Notes: generated by a model not told the origin, from the letters alone. Shown: positions 10,780 through 25,859, counted from the stretch's first letter. The stretch: DNA of 64,000 nt from Stromatinia cepivora (GCA_014898415.1 RCTD01000009.1:1178001-1242000); one strand, 5' to 3'. Made by a program: numbers and translations.

Positions 10780-12360
10780 TGTTTTTTTTAAAACAATCTT
10801 AAAAATTATTTATTACTTTAATTTACTAATACTCTAATTAATTTTCCCTAATTTAATTATCTCTTAATTTTTTTTGGTTTTTACTTTTACAATTATCCTG
10901 AAATCAAATAGAATATATATTCCAAGAAAAAAAAGGATATAAAAAAATTGAGATATTAAAACTTAATATATAACTAATTTATAATTATGTAATTATTTAA
11001 CTTTTTGTAATTAAATATAAAAAAAAACTTTACTCCTTTCTTTTTGAAAATAATCAATCATTTTTCTATTAATCTTTTTATATCCTATTTATATACAATT
11101 CAAACCATTATCTAAATCTACTAATTTTACTATTTGAAGCCTTTACAATATAATCTGATCAATTCCAATCCCTATTTCCCCTTACAGTATACTATCAGAA
11201 CATACGTATCTCGATCTACCTCTTTCATAATATAATTCTTTTATTATATCTCTATATATATTTTATATATAATATATTAAATAAGATATTTGAAAAAGGG
11301 ATTAACTTCGATATAATATATAATAATAGTTTTGATAATATTCGATATAATATTAAATAATAGAGAGTATTGATTATATAATTGTTTTTTCGTGATTATA
11401 ATTGTTTTAAAGCTTTTTAAGCTTTATAATCTATTGAAGGTTATATATTTTGAAGATGATAAATCTTATAATTAGGAAATAATAGTTCAGGGATTAAGAT
11501 AGAATAAATAAATATAAAATTATAATAATAATAATAGAGTAATATAATGATATTGTATTGTATATAATTAATACTAGTGAATAATATTGAATACAGATTC
11601 TTAATCTTTAACTTCGAGAATATAACTTTTCTATATACTCTTTTTGAATTCTTTTATATATCAATATTTTATTCTTATTCGTTAATTTGAATAAAGATCC
11701 ATTATTCCAATCAACTTAATTAATATTATAAAAATTCTTTATATTGTGAAGTGATTAATGAGAGTTATTTATTATTTAATAACAACAACAATTCATTTGT
11801 AAATATCTTCATTCTTTCTTATTTCGATATCAATTAGTTTATTCAGAAAACCAGTATATTTCGGAATAAGCTAAACTCATTTTGGAATTTCAAATTTACG
11901 CAATGACCCGGAACATATTTTTTTAAAATAATTTTAAAAACTATTTATTGTTTTTATTTATTGATATTTTAATTAATTCTTTTTAATTTAATTATCTTTC
12001 ATATTCCTTTTTTTAATTTTTTATATTTATCTTAAAAATAGACCAAATTATATATTCTTGAAAAAAAAAGGAAATATAAAAAAATTGAGATATTAAAGTT
12101 CAATATATAATGAATTATATAATTATCCAATTCTTTATAATTAAATATAAAAGAAAACTTTGTTCTTTTTTTTTTAAATAATTATTTATTTTTTATTAAT
12201 CTTTTTATATATTATTTATATACAATCCAAATTATTGTTTATTTTATTAATTCTATTATTTGAAATCTCTATAATATAATCTGATCAATTCTAATTCCTA
12301 TTCCTTTTTACAGCATACTATCGGGATGCATATATCTCGATCTACCTCTTTCACAATGTA
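10780..12360. mobile_element. Second LTR-like direct-repeat pair with degenerate centre
   Basis: Two direct repeats of about 450 bp, 10780-11234 and 11916-12360, align along their whole length, with landmarks TTGAGATATTAAA, TAATCTGATCAATTC and TATCTCGATCTACCTC in both. Differences are mostly transitions plus small A/T-run indels. The 680 bp between them contains no coding frame. Paired repeats of this size suggest LTRs of a short or internally deleted retrotransposon. I found no clean target duplication, and the outer ends are TG...TA rather than TG...CA, so the boundaries are approximate. The right repeat ends only 36 bp from the stop codon of the SRR1 gene. Confidence 0.6.
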
Positions 12361-12395
12361 CAAGAGTAACTCGCATTAAGTGCTAGTTAGGTGAT

Positions 12396-13572
12396 TCATT
12401 CGCTATTCTCTATAGCAGGGTTGAGTTCTCCGGGTTCTCCGACAACAAATTCTCCACCGTGTTTCTTTCCGAGACACGCCAATGCAACCTTTACACCTAC
12501 ATCTATGAACTTTCTTTGTAAAGTCTTTCTCTCTGCCGCTCTTCTCCAATACAAATCGATTTTCCGCATACCTCTGCAGCCAGGAATACGAGGAATCCTC
12601 TTTGAAGCAAACAGATTTTTCATAGCAAGAGTTTCTCTCATTTTCTCTCTAGCACTTCTCTTTTTTACCATTCGAACCGCCAAGGAGCGATCACTGATGA
12701 ACATTGCTGGTGGAGGACGGTCCATGATTCTCTCGGTTATTTCATCTATTCCATGGATAAAAAATAGTAGTGTTCCTTCATCAATTGCGTTGATACCCTC
12801 GGGATCTGCAACAACCTGGAATCCAAATTTTCCTAAAAACCTTTCGTCTCCCGGGGACATATCCGGATCTTGTACGAGCTTTTTTGCATTCGGTGGAATC
12901 CCTGCGCACACATTAGTCTTTAACGTTTTATATGGTTGTGCTTATACTCTGCTTGCGTAGTTTGCTTACCTAACAGTTCTATAAATTTCAAAAGCGCTGA
13001 CAGTTGCCCCAAACTCAACTCTCTTGACCAACGGTGTTGATCATGCAAGGTTCCAAGTGCAAGACAAACCACGTTCGTAGGCTGAACTTTCCGCTCCTTC
13101 ATTGTCTCTATCAGGATTGCAAGTTTATTCTCGTCTGCATCATCAATTTCGTACTTGCCGAATTCTGCATCCAAGTGCGATTCGTCCCATCGGATGTATC
13201 CTCTGTAACCCGATAATAGTAAGGCTCTGCTTTTCCCCATTTGTATGAGACACTGATCCTCCTAGAAAGGGCTTTTATTAATGATTCATCCTATGTATAG
13301 TTTGATGGAGAGGAGAAATACCTGAAAAATGATGCATCGTCGTCCTCATCCTCATCCGGTATTACACGCCACTTGTCGATCTTTACAGATTGTTGAGGAT
13401 CATCCCATCTCGCAAGTATAGCCATTTCATCTTCAAATCCTTGCACTATTAAATCTCCTTCGTCCCATGGTGTTGGAATAGAGGTCGATGGATTATTTGG
13501 TAATGAAGACATTGCTGTGTCCACGTCTTTTTCGCTGCTGTTTGACTTTTCATTGACTTGTGAAGAAGACAT
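12396..13572 (-). CDS. SRR1-domain protein, three exons, apparent single-base frameshift
   Basis: Exons by splice signals are 13322-13572, 12970-13261 and 12396-12901. The start is MSSSQVNEK; a further upstream Met is possible but follows no promoter context. Exon 2 carries NVVCLALGTLHD and exon 3 carries FGFQVVADPEG then DEGTLLFFIHG, the order of conserved blocks in SRR1-like proteins (named after Arabidopsis SRR1, a circadian and light-response factor; yeast and animal members have poorly defined roles). Intron 2 has GTAAGC, ACTAAT and CAG signals and joins in frame. Exon 1 ends in phase 2, but no acceptor puts exon 2 in frame all the way. The exon lengths total 1,049, one base short of a multiple of three. 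The mismatch maps near 13200-13225 and may be a lost G in a GGG run. It is either a sequence error or a recent pseudogene. Its 3' end abuts a decayed repeat. Confidence 0.75.
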
Positions 13573-14748
13573 GATGAAGTTTGTGATGTTCTTACCGTGA
13601 TTGTTAGAGTAGGTTATATAGGGACATGAGAGCAAGACTGTTGCCCGATAGCAGGATTGTACGTTCAATCCATATCATGCTAGCGTATTCAAATGGTGAC
13701 CAATCATGTTACAGCATGTTACTAATTGTCTTCCGCCTCTCTGTGACTCACTCGCATGTCTTCTACATGAGAGCTTACAAGTTCAATATACAATGTAAAA
13801 CGTACCATTTTTACTCCTTTTGAGGCTAAACGCGCGTCTGGTCAACTGGAACTAGCGTTCTTTTAGTCGAGTATCAATACCCAGTTTTGCTTCATCTTCA
13901 TCTTTTGTAACGCTTTCTATTAGTAGCCAGAGTAACTTTCTTCAAAAGCTATCGTACTTAGATAGAATATAGTAACCAAGAACTTTCAGTCACATGCATT
14001 GACCATCGAATTCTACTTTCCAGTTCAGACTAATCATCATAATATTACAGAATAACAAGAAGATATATAGCTAGTTGAAATCCAGTTCTGATGCTGGGTT
14101 ATCCATTCTTCATAATAAGATCCGAACTAGAATCTACGATCCTTCGATTCATCGTAGTTGGGCTTCTATCACGGGATATTCAAACAAGCAGGTGCTCGCT
14201 TCTATCCGGAACGCTTCAGGATCTCTATTGCAGTTACTTACTTGAGATAGCGGAGGATACACATCATGTTTGATAAATACGCATCAAAGAATCGTCGGAA
14301 GTATACTCAGAAGCTTATTCGCACTAGTATTGCTCGTATTCCGTATATTGGTCCATATAGTGCTAATTATCGAATTTAATATGAATATCCCCGTAAGTGA
14401 TATGGGATTCCTTTATCAGTGAAGTATTGGATATTTCAACGATATTGAATACCACGGAAAATATATAAACAGGTATTCCAGATCACATTCCACTATTCTA
14501 GTATATTTCCCGTGTATATTACGCATTTGAGAATGTCTATAGAAGTAATGTGATCCTACTATAATATATGCGGACTATTATTTTCGACATTCAATACATG
14601 CCACTGTTCTATTACCGTATACTGATACAAAACATTGCCACGAGGAAGCATACCCTTGGTAATACTAAATAGTAGCTAAAATTCTCCTACCCTAAATCCG
14701 GATCACTCCATATATTGTACTCAAATTCCATCGCTGTGCATCACCACG
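13573..14748. other. Intergenic, promoter side of SRR1 gene
   Basis: This has normal base composition compared with the flanking AT-rich blocks. I see no supported coding frame; the short open frames here are below 70 codons and lack splice partners. It must contain the SRR1 promoter near 13573-13800. Confidence 0.5.
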
Positions 14749-14756
14749 GTCACGCA

Positions 14757-15307
14757 TAGGCTGCGCAAAAATTATCTGTATCTATGGGTTATCCGCGGAT
14801 AATCCGCCCTATGGGTACTTATCAGAGGTCCTACCCGCTTTGCGGGTTACCCATTTAGATTTAAAATTATCTGCTTTGTTATAAATAATCTGTAGATTAT
14901 TTACAGATAATCTATTTATCTATGGATAAATGGATTATCCACAGGTAACCTGTGGATATACAGGTAATTTGCAAATAATCCGTAGATATATAGGTTATTT
15001 ACAGATAATCCATGGATTATCCATGGATTATCTACTTTTCGCTTAAATTTGAAGCTATTCTCAAATCATTTTATAGCCCAAAAGTGATCCAAGCTTAGAT
15101 TTATACTAATTTTTATACTAATCATAAAATTATACTAGTTTTATGAAATATTATACAATATACAGGTAGGTGGGTACCCGTGGATAATCTGTATCTGCCC
15201 CGTAGGTTACCCATCCCAAATTTTGAATTACCCGCCCCGCTACAGATAATCCGCGGGTTACCCATCGAGGTCATTACCCGCCCCATGGGTACCCGTTGCG
15301 CAGCCTA
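14757..15307. mobile_element. hAT-type MITE (551 bp)
   Basis: A perfect 12-bp terminal inverted repeat, TAGGCTGCGCAA ... TTGCGCAGCCTA, is flanked by a perfect 8-bp target duplication, GTCACGCA (14749-14756 and 15308-15315). An 8-bp duplication is the hallmark of hAT transposases. No transposase is encoded, so it is non-autonomous. The interior is built almost entirely from variants of GGATAATCC, GGGTTACCC and their complements, many of them palindromic (for example ATCCATGGATTATCCATGGAT at 15008-15028). Such subterminal repeats are plausible transposase-binding sites. The middle (about 14,860-15,160) is more AT-rich than the ends. Confidence 0.92.
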
Positions 15308-15315
15308 GTCACGCA

Positions 15316-15607
15316 ACGAGAAATATGGAATACATTCGATAGAGTGTAGAAGTACCTAGGTGGGCAAGATTGAGATTTATTTCATGCATTATGCTTATAG
15401 ACTCCGTGAAGGGGAATGTAATGGGCGAGGTAGTAATTGGTGAGTTCGTAATCATTGATTATAGCTTAATCTATCCTACGTCTTAGCCTTTGCTTTAGTC
15501 CAAACGAAAATTGGAAACTACCATGAGTCCCAATTTAGCAGACATCACAACCCGCCAGAAATATCAAAGAGAATTAAATACCCCGCTCAAAACATCTCAC
15601 CCATCAC
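15316..15607. other. Short intergenic gap
   Basis: No gene is seen. It holds the 3' flank of the carboxylesterase gene, which ends at 15608. Confidence 0.5.
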
Positions 15608-18140
<2,533 letters not shown>

Positions 18141-18704
18141 TATATTAGTAATTTTTTCAATATATTACTCCCAAATAATAAAGTTTCTAAATATCGGCAA
18201 TATATCTTTTTTTCCGAAACTATTCAGGCTTACAATTCTGATAATATATCTTGTTCCAATTATTCTCATTATAATCGTTATTATATTGTTTTAAACAATC
18301 ATTCTCAATACTATAGTGAATATATTCGTCATGGGGTTTGTTATAATGTTATTCAGACTTCGATAAATGATTTTGAAAATCTTTATTTGAAAGAGGAATA
18401 TCTTCAATTTGAAAGAGATATTGCTTTTGAGGTTACAATGATTGATTTTGCTTGTATTCGTTTTCTTAAATTGCAATAACAAGAATTATATGAGTATGAT
18501 TATGAGATGCTTTATTATAGATTCAAAATCTTAGATGAGTTTGATATTTTCGAAAAAAAGGAAAAATTAGAAAATAAGTGTATTAAAAAGGAAAAGGAAT
18601 TGGTGTTTGCCTTTGTTATTGACTTTAATAATAATTCCTTTGTTTTCGATTCTTTTTTGAATCCTTCGATCCTTGTTTCAATGGATTCTTCCTCTTTTTG
18701 AGCA
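18141..18704 (+). pseudogene. Antisense ORF in the 3' region of the minus-strand Gypsy element
   Basis: A plus-strand frame stays open from 18141 to a stop at about 18701 except for one TAA near 18477 (CAATAACAA, probably a former CAA codon). It is rich in Tyr, Asn, Phe and Glu, with segments such as DFENLYLKEEYLQFERDIAF and FDIFEKKEKLENKCIKKEKE, the latter coiled-coil-like. The host element reads on the minus strand, and its integrase C-terminal/chromodomain remnant lies next door at 18799-18987, so this ORF is antisense and downstream, the same place as the antisense ORF of Gypsy 1. I do not recognise the product. Confidence 0.45.
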
Positions 18705-19394
18705 AATCTGGGTATTGCTAATGGAATATCTCTAATTTTTTAGGGCAATTAAAATTCTTTCTTGATTCCTATAAATTTTCGGTATATAGATAATTTAATT
18801 ATTTGATCAAATATTTAATTATACTTCTGATATATTTAAAATTTAGTATTGTTTTGATATTGTATATAGCATTTAGGTTAATTGATTCGATTTCTATGAA
18901 TAATACTTTTAGTATTTTTAATGATATTAATTCGAATAAGGATATATAGAATATTGAATGAATATTTATTATATTTAGTAATTTCAATCAATAATTAATA
19001 ATTCCTATTATTTTATTAATTTTGAATAATTTTAATTTCTTATAATTTAATTTATTATTGAATCTTTTAATCTTTATATTTTGTTATAATAAATAAACTT
19101 TATTTTTTTTAAAAATATAAATTCTATATTATAATATATTATTATTCTGGATAATATAAATCTTAAATCAAGAGCAAACTACTCTTATAAATTCTTTAAT
19201 TGTTCGATTTGTATTATTACTGATTCAGTATTAACTTCCTATAATATCGATATTTGGTATATTTTAAAATTAAATCCAAAATTAATATATATTAATATTA
19301 TTTTTATAATTTCTATTTTCGATATATTATATACAAATTATATTATAAATAATAATTCTATTTAATTATCTTATTGATAATTTATATAGTATCT

Positions 19395-19466
19395 TGTCAC
19401 ACCAAAAGTGACGCCACCCTTGACGAATGGTTAATTGGGTTGATATAGTAATCATTTCCCGTGACA
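19395..19466. mobile_element. 72-bp LTR-like insertion with 5-bp target duplication
   Basis: A compact GC-richer segment starts TGTCACACC and ends CCCGTGACA (6-bp inverted ends TGTCAC/GTGACA). It is flanked by a perfect 5-bp duplication, TATCT (19390-19394 and 19467-19471). It shows none of the decay of the sequence around it, which points to a later arrival. It looks like a solo LTR of a very small LTR element (SMART/TRIM type) or a tiny MITE. It carries no coding capacity. Confidence 0.7.
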
Positions 19467-20935
19467 TATCTAAAATATAATTTTATTATTTAATTGATCC
19501 TTTTTATCTAACTATTTATTTGTAAATGAAAAATTATCGATAACTTTCTTTTAATATTTATTATTATTAATAAAATAATCCAGAATTTCAAAGTAAAAAG
19601 TTTATTTCTATTCAAAATTATCTTATTTGATATTCTATATATATTTATTATAATCCTAAAGAATATATATATTAATTATTCAATAATCTATATTTCTTTA
19701 AATAATATTATATATACAAATTTTATTAATCTATTTATTATATTAAATATTATATCGTACTCGATTCTTATAATAAAATCTTTTGAAAATAATAGTTTGA
19801 TCATAAAATTCTATATAATGGATTTCTATAATTAAAAAGGTATATCTAGAATCTGGAATTGATTATACAGAGTATGTTTTAATAATTTATTTCATATACA
19901 AATATTACAATTTCTAATAACTTTTTCAATTATTATTCTTATTTATAGAAAATAATTAATCTTTTATATTTTTGTAAATATTCTTATAATTCTTTAATAT
20001 CTGTATATTAGTAATTTATATTGTTCTATTATAAATTCTTTAATCATTCGATTAGGAATGTATATTTTTCTTTGAAAGTATATCGTTTTGTTTTCTATTA
20101 TAAATTCTGATTTTGTTATTTTGAGTATATATATAATTGTAATATTATCTTTATAATATAATTGGATCTGATACCTTAAATAATTATCTTTCAATATATA
20201 AATAATTACAAATTACGATATATTATAAACTAATAATTCGTTTTCCTTTTTGAATATAGTATATAATTTATACAATTTGTTTTTCTAATATTCTGGTTTT
20301 CAATTAAAAACATCAACTCTGATATTTTCTAATCCTTTAATATATGAAATCTTAAAATTGTAATTGGTCATAATTTCCAATTATCTGATTTATTGTTTAT
20401 TTAATTGTTTTATTATAATAAAATAAAATAAATTCTTATAATCTATATATATCTATATTATATATTTTGATCCTTCCAAATATATTTATTATTCCTTAAA
20501 TATATCAATTATCATTAGTAATTCCTTATCATATATTTCGTAATTTAATTCTGTTGATAATAGTTTTCGAAAATAGAATATAATTAATTACTATTTTTTA
20601 TTCTGATCTGATTGATTTAGAACTACCCTTATAACAAAATCTGAGAAATCCATCTTTATTATGATTTGCTTTTCTAAATCAAATATTAATAGTATTAACT
20701 TTCCGATTATTATCTACTTAAATATTTCGAATAATTCTTATACCTTATTAATCTATTCGAATATTCCTTATTCTTTTCTAATTAAATTGATTAAGAATAT
20801 TATAATTCCTAAATAACCTTTAATAAATCTTCAATAAAAATTGATAAATCCTAAAAAAGATTATACTTTTTTAATTATAATAAACTACTTTTATTCAAGT
20901 ATTGTTTTAATTTTATTCTTATTTATTTTAAATCC

Positions 20936-21387
20936 TTAACTTGATATAATGAATCTTAAGAATTCTATTTCCATAATATAGAATTCATATTTACTTAATT
21001 TATATAACAAATCAATTTTAACTAAACTTTCAAAGATATTATTAATATCCTTAATATATTGAATTTTGTTATTCAAATATACTAAAATATTATTCAAATA
21101 GTATATATAATAAATATCCAAATATTATAATAATATATTATTTATAAATTTCATAAATATCATTGATATATTGATTAACCCAAATAGTATAATCTAATAT
21201 TCGTATAATCCATATTTGATTTTGAAAATAGTTTTCTATTCTTTGCCTTTTTTCATTCTAATCAAATAATAATTATTGTATAAATTCATCTTAATAAATA
21301 TTATTATTCCGTTTAATCGATCTCTTAATTCTGTAACTAATAGAAATGAACATCAATCCTTTTTAATAAATATATTAAGCTTTCTAT
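20936..21387 (-). pseudogene. Reverse transcriptase remnant (C-terminal half), minus strand
   Basis: The minus strand encodes, with stops, the RT palm. It begins right after the 7-kb insertion, then LVTELRDRLNG, FKIKYGLYEY, LFGLINISMIF (decayed PFGLTNAPATF), YYLNNILVY (YLDDILVY with both Asp changed to Asn) and IEFLRFIIS (FLGFIIS). The fingers lie beyond the insertion at 28474-28610. Confidence 0.8.
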
Positions 21388-21669
21388 TGTCACGAATCGT
21401 GAACCACAGGAGGCAAACCACGTGATACCCCTTATCTCCCATATCAATTTATGAGCTGATCATTTGTGTGTATACGTTACGAATTATACGATTTAATATA
21501 GTAAAATGGTAATCTTAATAATGTATATATACAATCCCGCAGCCCACAAATGGGTATTTGTGTATATATATCTAATCGCTTTTTATGAATTATAGTTTTT
21601 TAGTTGTAGATTCTAAGGAATATAATTGATCTTGTTTATTCAGTTTTATTATAGCTTTTGTACGTTATA
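21388..21669 (+). repeat. 5' LTR of Gypsy element 2
   Basis: It starts TGTCACGAATCGTGAACC and ends in a decayed GCGTCACA (now ACGTTATA). It aligns end to end with 28187-28468 and with the solo LTR 30183-30464. Confidence 0.92.
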
Positions 21670-22539
21670 TTATTTACAATTTATTTACAATTTATTTACA
21701 AACGTTTAGTTATCTGATGGTCTTTCAAATAATACTTTACTTTAATAATATCTTTTTAGATGAACTTTTATAAATGTTATATCTAAAAAAAAAAAAGATC
21801 TATTCCGATCTAATCGATGAAGATATAAATACTTTTAGAAATGTATTATTACTTTTATAATGCAACAAACTCCTTCTTTTATATACTCCGAATTTTCGAA
21901 AGTATATTTTAAAGAACCCTTTCTTTCTCCTTAATTATTTTAACAATCCTTCAAAGAAAATATGAATATAGGATTAGATAATATTATTATTGAAAGAAAG
22001 AAGATTAATAAAGAGAAGATTCCAGTATATAAAGCCGATGCTTTTAATGGTTCAATTGTTCTTCCTGAATCATCATTACAATTATAAGATTTCTATACAA
22101 TGATTATGAGTTTGAAAGAGAAGAATCGATAATTGAAAGTTATAGTAATAATAAGTTCTGTAATAATATAATCTCCTTTTGAACCCTAAGTAATATTTAT
22201 ATAGGTATTTAGATCAATAACAATATCTGAGATTCTCTTTATTCCTTCAATCAAAATCCAAAAACCTTTATCTAAATAAACTCGAAGATTCTGAAGTTAG
22301 AAAAAGAAAACTTTGATTAAATAATTTGATCATTCAGGGCCCTCTAATGATTCTTTTTCCCTTTCAAGAAATGATAATCTATTTAATAATCAAGAATTCC
22401 TTTATTCAAGAAACTGATCTAACCAATCAAGATTATATTCCTATATCAATTATAATTCGCAGTAAGATATATATACACCAAAATCTACAAATTTTATTAC
22501 TAAATTTAATAATAGTATTGAATCTAAAATTAATTTATA

Positions 22540-23000
22540 GTAATTATTAATCATAGAACGATTTGAATTGTATATTATATCATTTAAAAATAAAATACAA
22601 TATTATATATATATAATCGATCAAATTAAATCGAAAGTACAAATATATTATCATGCTTTTTATATACAAATGCCCCGATTTATAGTATTCGAATTAATCG
22701 AACAACTTACAATGATCTATTAGAACCCGATTGAAGTCGATAATATTTATTTTTAATATAAGATATAAATCATACCTAATATAATTCAATATAACAATTT
22801 TCTAGAATAATATAGAAAGTTCAAATTACTTATTATTCAAACAAAGATTACCAATAATAAAATTCTATTCAAGGATCTTGAATAAAAGATTTCCGATTTT
22901 TTTTTACAAATAATAACAATATTCATTAAGAATTATAAGATTACAAAAGAACTCGCGAATATATTTATTAAAATAAATCAAAACGAAATTTCATTATAAA
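22540..23000 (+). pseudogene. Gag remnant of Gypsy 2
   Basis: A stop-interrupted frame reads FELYIISFKNKIQYY, then YYHAFYIQMPRFIVFELIEQ and KDLE. The spacing of aromatic and charged residues is that of the alpha-helical retrotransposon gag domain. It is preceded by a decayed, Pro/Ser/Asn-rich segment from about 21,960. Support is from order and composition only. Confidence 0.45.
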
Positions 23001-23499
23001 AACAAAACCGATATTATATTGATTAAAAAACCTTTATAATTACTTACAAATCAATGATTATTACGAACCCTTTGCAACCTTTTCGAAACTCTAACAATTC
23101 TAATTTTGGAACCTTTATATTCCTGAAACCGTTTCCACTCCGGAATGTTCTTTTTGGATATACCAGCCTCACTGTATCTAATAACTATTTGAACTTCAAA
23201 TATTCATTACTCTTTTCTTTTTCTAAAACAATATATATATTGATGCTTTGTATTGATAATCTTAATAAGATTAAGATGATACAAGAAAAAGCAGAAGAAT
23301 TCGAAGAATATCGGGATACCGAAGAAGACTTCAATTCAGAAACTATAACTGAAACTATATAGAATGTTTGTTTAGAAGAAGAAAAATATTTAAAATCAAA
23401 TATTTAGATTCCGTTTTTATTTTAAATATTATATAGGATATAAGATTTCTTGATTTAACCAAGTTTATAAAAAAAGAAGCATTCATTCTTCCCTATAAC

Positions 23500-23800
23500 C
23501 TTTCGAAAAATAGTTACATTTATCGATCAAAAGTATTCATTAATTCTGAAGCAAATAAATTCGTTTTTATTAATACTATATTCCTTATTTATTTATTTCC
23601 TATATTTAAATTAAGAATTATATTGCTTAAAATTTCAATTGAAATTAAAGAGTATAATAATATATAAGATTATATTATTATCTATTTTATATTCCTTAAT
23701 TTAACAATCGATAATTGTAAACAATCTTTTGTCTCTTTTTTTATTATTGAATTAAAGAGTTATAATATTATTTTAAATAAACTTTAATTATCAAAAATTC
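23500..23800 (+). pseudogene. Protease remnant of Gypsy 2
   Basis: FINSEANKFVF near 23535 corresponds to the retropepsin active-site segment (normally IDSGA-x-x-x-F), with Asp changed to Asn and Gly to Glu, both G-to-A changes. Position between gag and RT supports the call. Confidence 0.5.
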
Positions 23801-24399
23801 GAGTGAAATTCAATTACTTTAATCGATATTTCGAATAATCTAAAAAGAAATTCTGTATTATCTTTTATTCGAATAATCTCCTTATTATTTAATCATTTTT
23901 TTGCAAACAAAAGATTGATTGATTAATTCAATAAGATATTAATCAATAAAATGATCAATTTGAAGAATATTGGAATCGAAGAGATTCATAATTGAATAGA
24001 TTAATTGTAATTAATAATATATAACAAAAACCTTTAAATATAAATATAATACAAATTCTTATTGAAAAAAAAAAAGTCTTGATTTCTTTTAAATTCAATC
24101 CATCTTTTTTTCAACCAATTATATTATTATTGTAAATCTATAAATACTTCTTTTATATATTATTCGAAATTCTTGATCTATATATATTCAAATCCAATAA
24201 ATTCTAATTAGAATGTAAAAGAGATGAACAAATTAAATTCTTTATTATTACTTTAAAAAAATTCGATAATATAATAAATTCCTAATAAAATAAACAATAT
24301 ATAGAAAAGAAAGTACTGATTATTCTGATCGAATTTAAGAATACAAAAGTTCGAAAGAAACTCGATCGAGTATTAATTGAAATCGATTTAGAATCTAAA

Positions 24400-25270
24400 A
24401 TACCATTTGAATATCGATAATATTATTAAATCTTTTCCAAATATAAATCAAATATTTTGCCTCCTAATCGATTTTATAATTATAAAATTATATTAGAAGA
24501 TAAAGAAGAATAAATCTTATATTACAATTTGCTTTATAAGATATCCTTAAAACAATTAAAAACCGTTAAAAAATATATTATAGATAATTTTAATAAAGAT
24601 TTCATTGAATCCAATTAAATCTTTTATATTGTATTTATTTTATTTGTTAAGAAATTTAATAGTAATTTGAAATTCTATATAGATTTTAGATTATTGAATT
24701 CCTTAATATATAAGGATCAGTATTCCCTTTCTTTAATTGATAAAATATTTTCTTGATTTTCTAATACTAAAATCTTTATCAAATTCAATATTCATCAAGC
24801 TTTTTATTGTATAAAAATAAATCCTATTTCGGAAAAATATATTATTTTTCGAATCTAATATGGATTATATAAATATAAGATTATATTATTCAGATTGATA
24901 AATGATTTTGTAATCTATTAATATTATATAAATAATATTTTATTTGATTATTTAAATATCTTTTATATAATATATTTTAATAATATTCTAATTTATTCCA
25001 AAAACGAAAAAGAATATTAAATTTATATTAAATTAATTCTCGAACAATTAAAAATTATTAGTTTATAAACAAATTTCAAGAAATACGAATTCAATATTAT
25101 ATATATCAAATACTTGGGCTTTATTATTTTTATTAAAGAAGTAAAAATAGACCCTAAAAAGATTAAGGTAATTGAAAATTGGATTTTTCCGATAATAATA
25201 AAAAAGATTTAATCATTCTTCGGTTTTTGCAATTTTTATCAATGGTTTATTAAGGATTATAATATAATAA
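24400..25270 (+). pseudogene. Reverse transcriptase remnant of Gypsy 2
   Basis: Segments in order are FVKKFNSNLKFYIDFR (fingers), NIFNNILIYSKNEKEY (YxDDxLIYSK with Asp changed to Asn), YIKYLGFII (FLGFI) and SFFGFCNFYQWFI. The linear order and spacing are those of a Gypsy RT; multiple stops are present, mainly TAG/TAA where Trp or Gln would be expected. Confidence 0.82.
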
Positions 25271-25800
25271 CGAAATCTTTTAATGAATTCACTAAAACAA
25301 ACATTAAATTTGTATTCGATAAAGTATACCAAAATATATTCAATATCTTGAAGAAAAAGCTTATCTCTATTCCGCTTTTATAATATTATAATTATCGATT
25401 TCCTTGTATATTCGAAATAGATATATCTGATAAAATAATTGTTAATATATTATTACAATAATATAGTAAAGATTAGTTTCCTATAATTTATTTCTTCAAG
25501 ATTATAATTGCTATTAAATTAAACTACAAAATTTATAATAAAGAAATGCTGTTAATTATTCGATCTCTTAATCATTAGAAAACAGAACTCATCAATTCAT
25601 TATATAAAATCAAGGTTTATACTAATTATAAAACCTTCGAATATTTTATGACTATCAAGACTCTCAATGCCTAACAAATTTGCTAAACAAAAGTTCTAAT
25701 CGATTATAATTTCATTATTATATATCGCCTTAAAAAAGATAACTCTTTTATTAATACTTTAATCTATCGGATCGATAAATTAGACCTTTAGAATTATACT
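25270..25800 (+). pseudogene. RNase H remnant of Gypsy 2
   Basis: CIFEIDISDK (first catalytic Asp region), NYKIYNKEMLLIIRSL (normally NYxIYDKEMLAIVxAL) and KVYTNYKTFEYFMT (VYTDHKxLEYFMT, Asp changed to Asn) are all present in one frame. This is the Gypsy RNase H domain, following RT directly. Confidence 0.8.
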
Positions 25801-25859
25801 AAAAAGAAAAATCGCTTTTAATAGTTTATTAAAAACAATCAAATTGATACCGAAATTAT

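Noticed and set aside
14757..15307. Telomere-like or rDNA-type repeat
   Set aside because: The GGGTTA-like motifs are irregular and in both orientations, and the inverted ends plus 8-bp duplication explain the block as a MITE.
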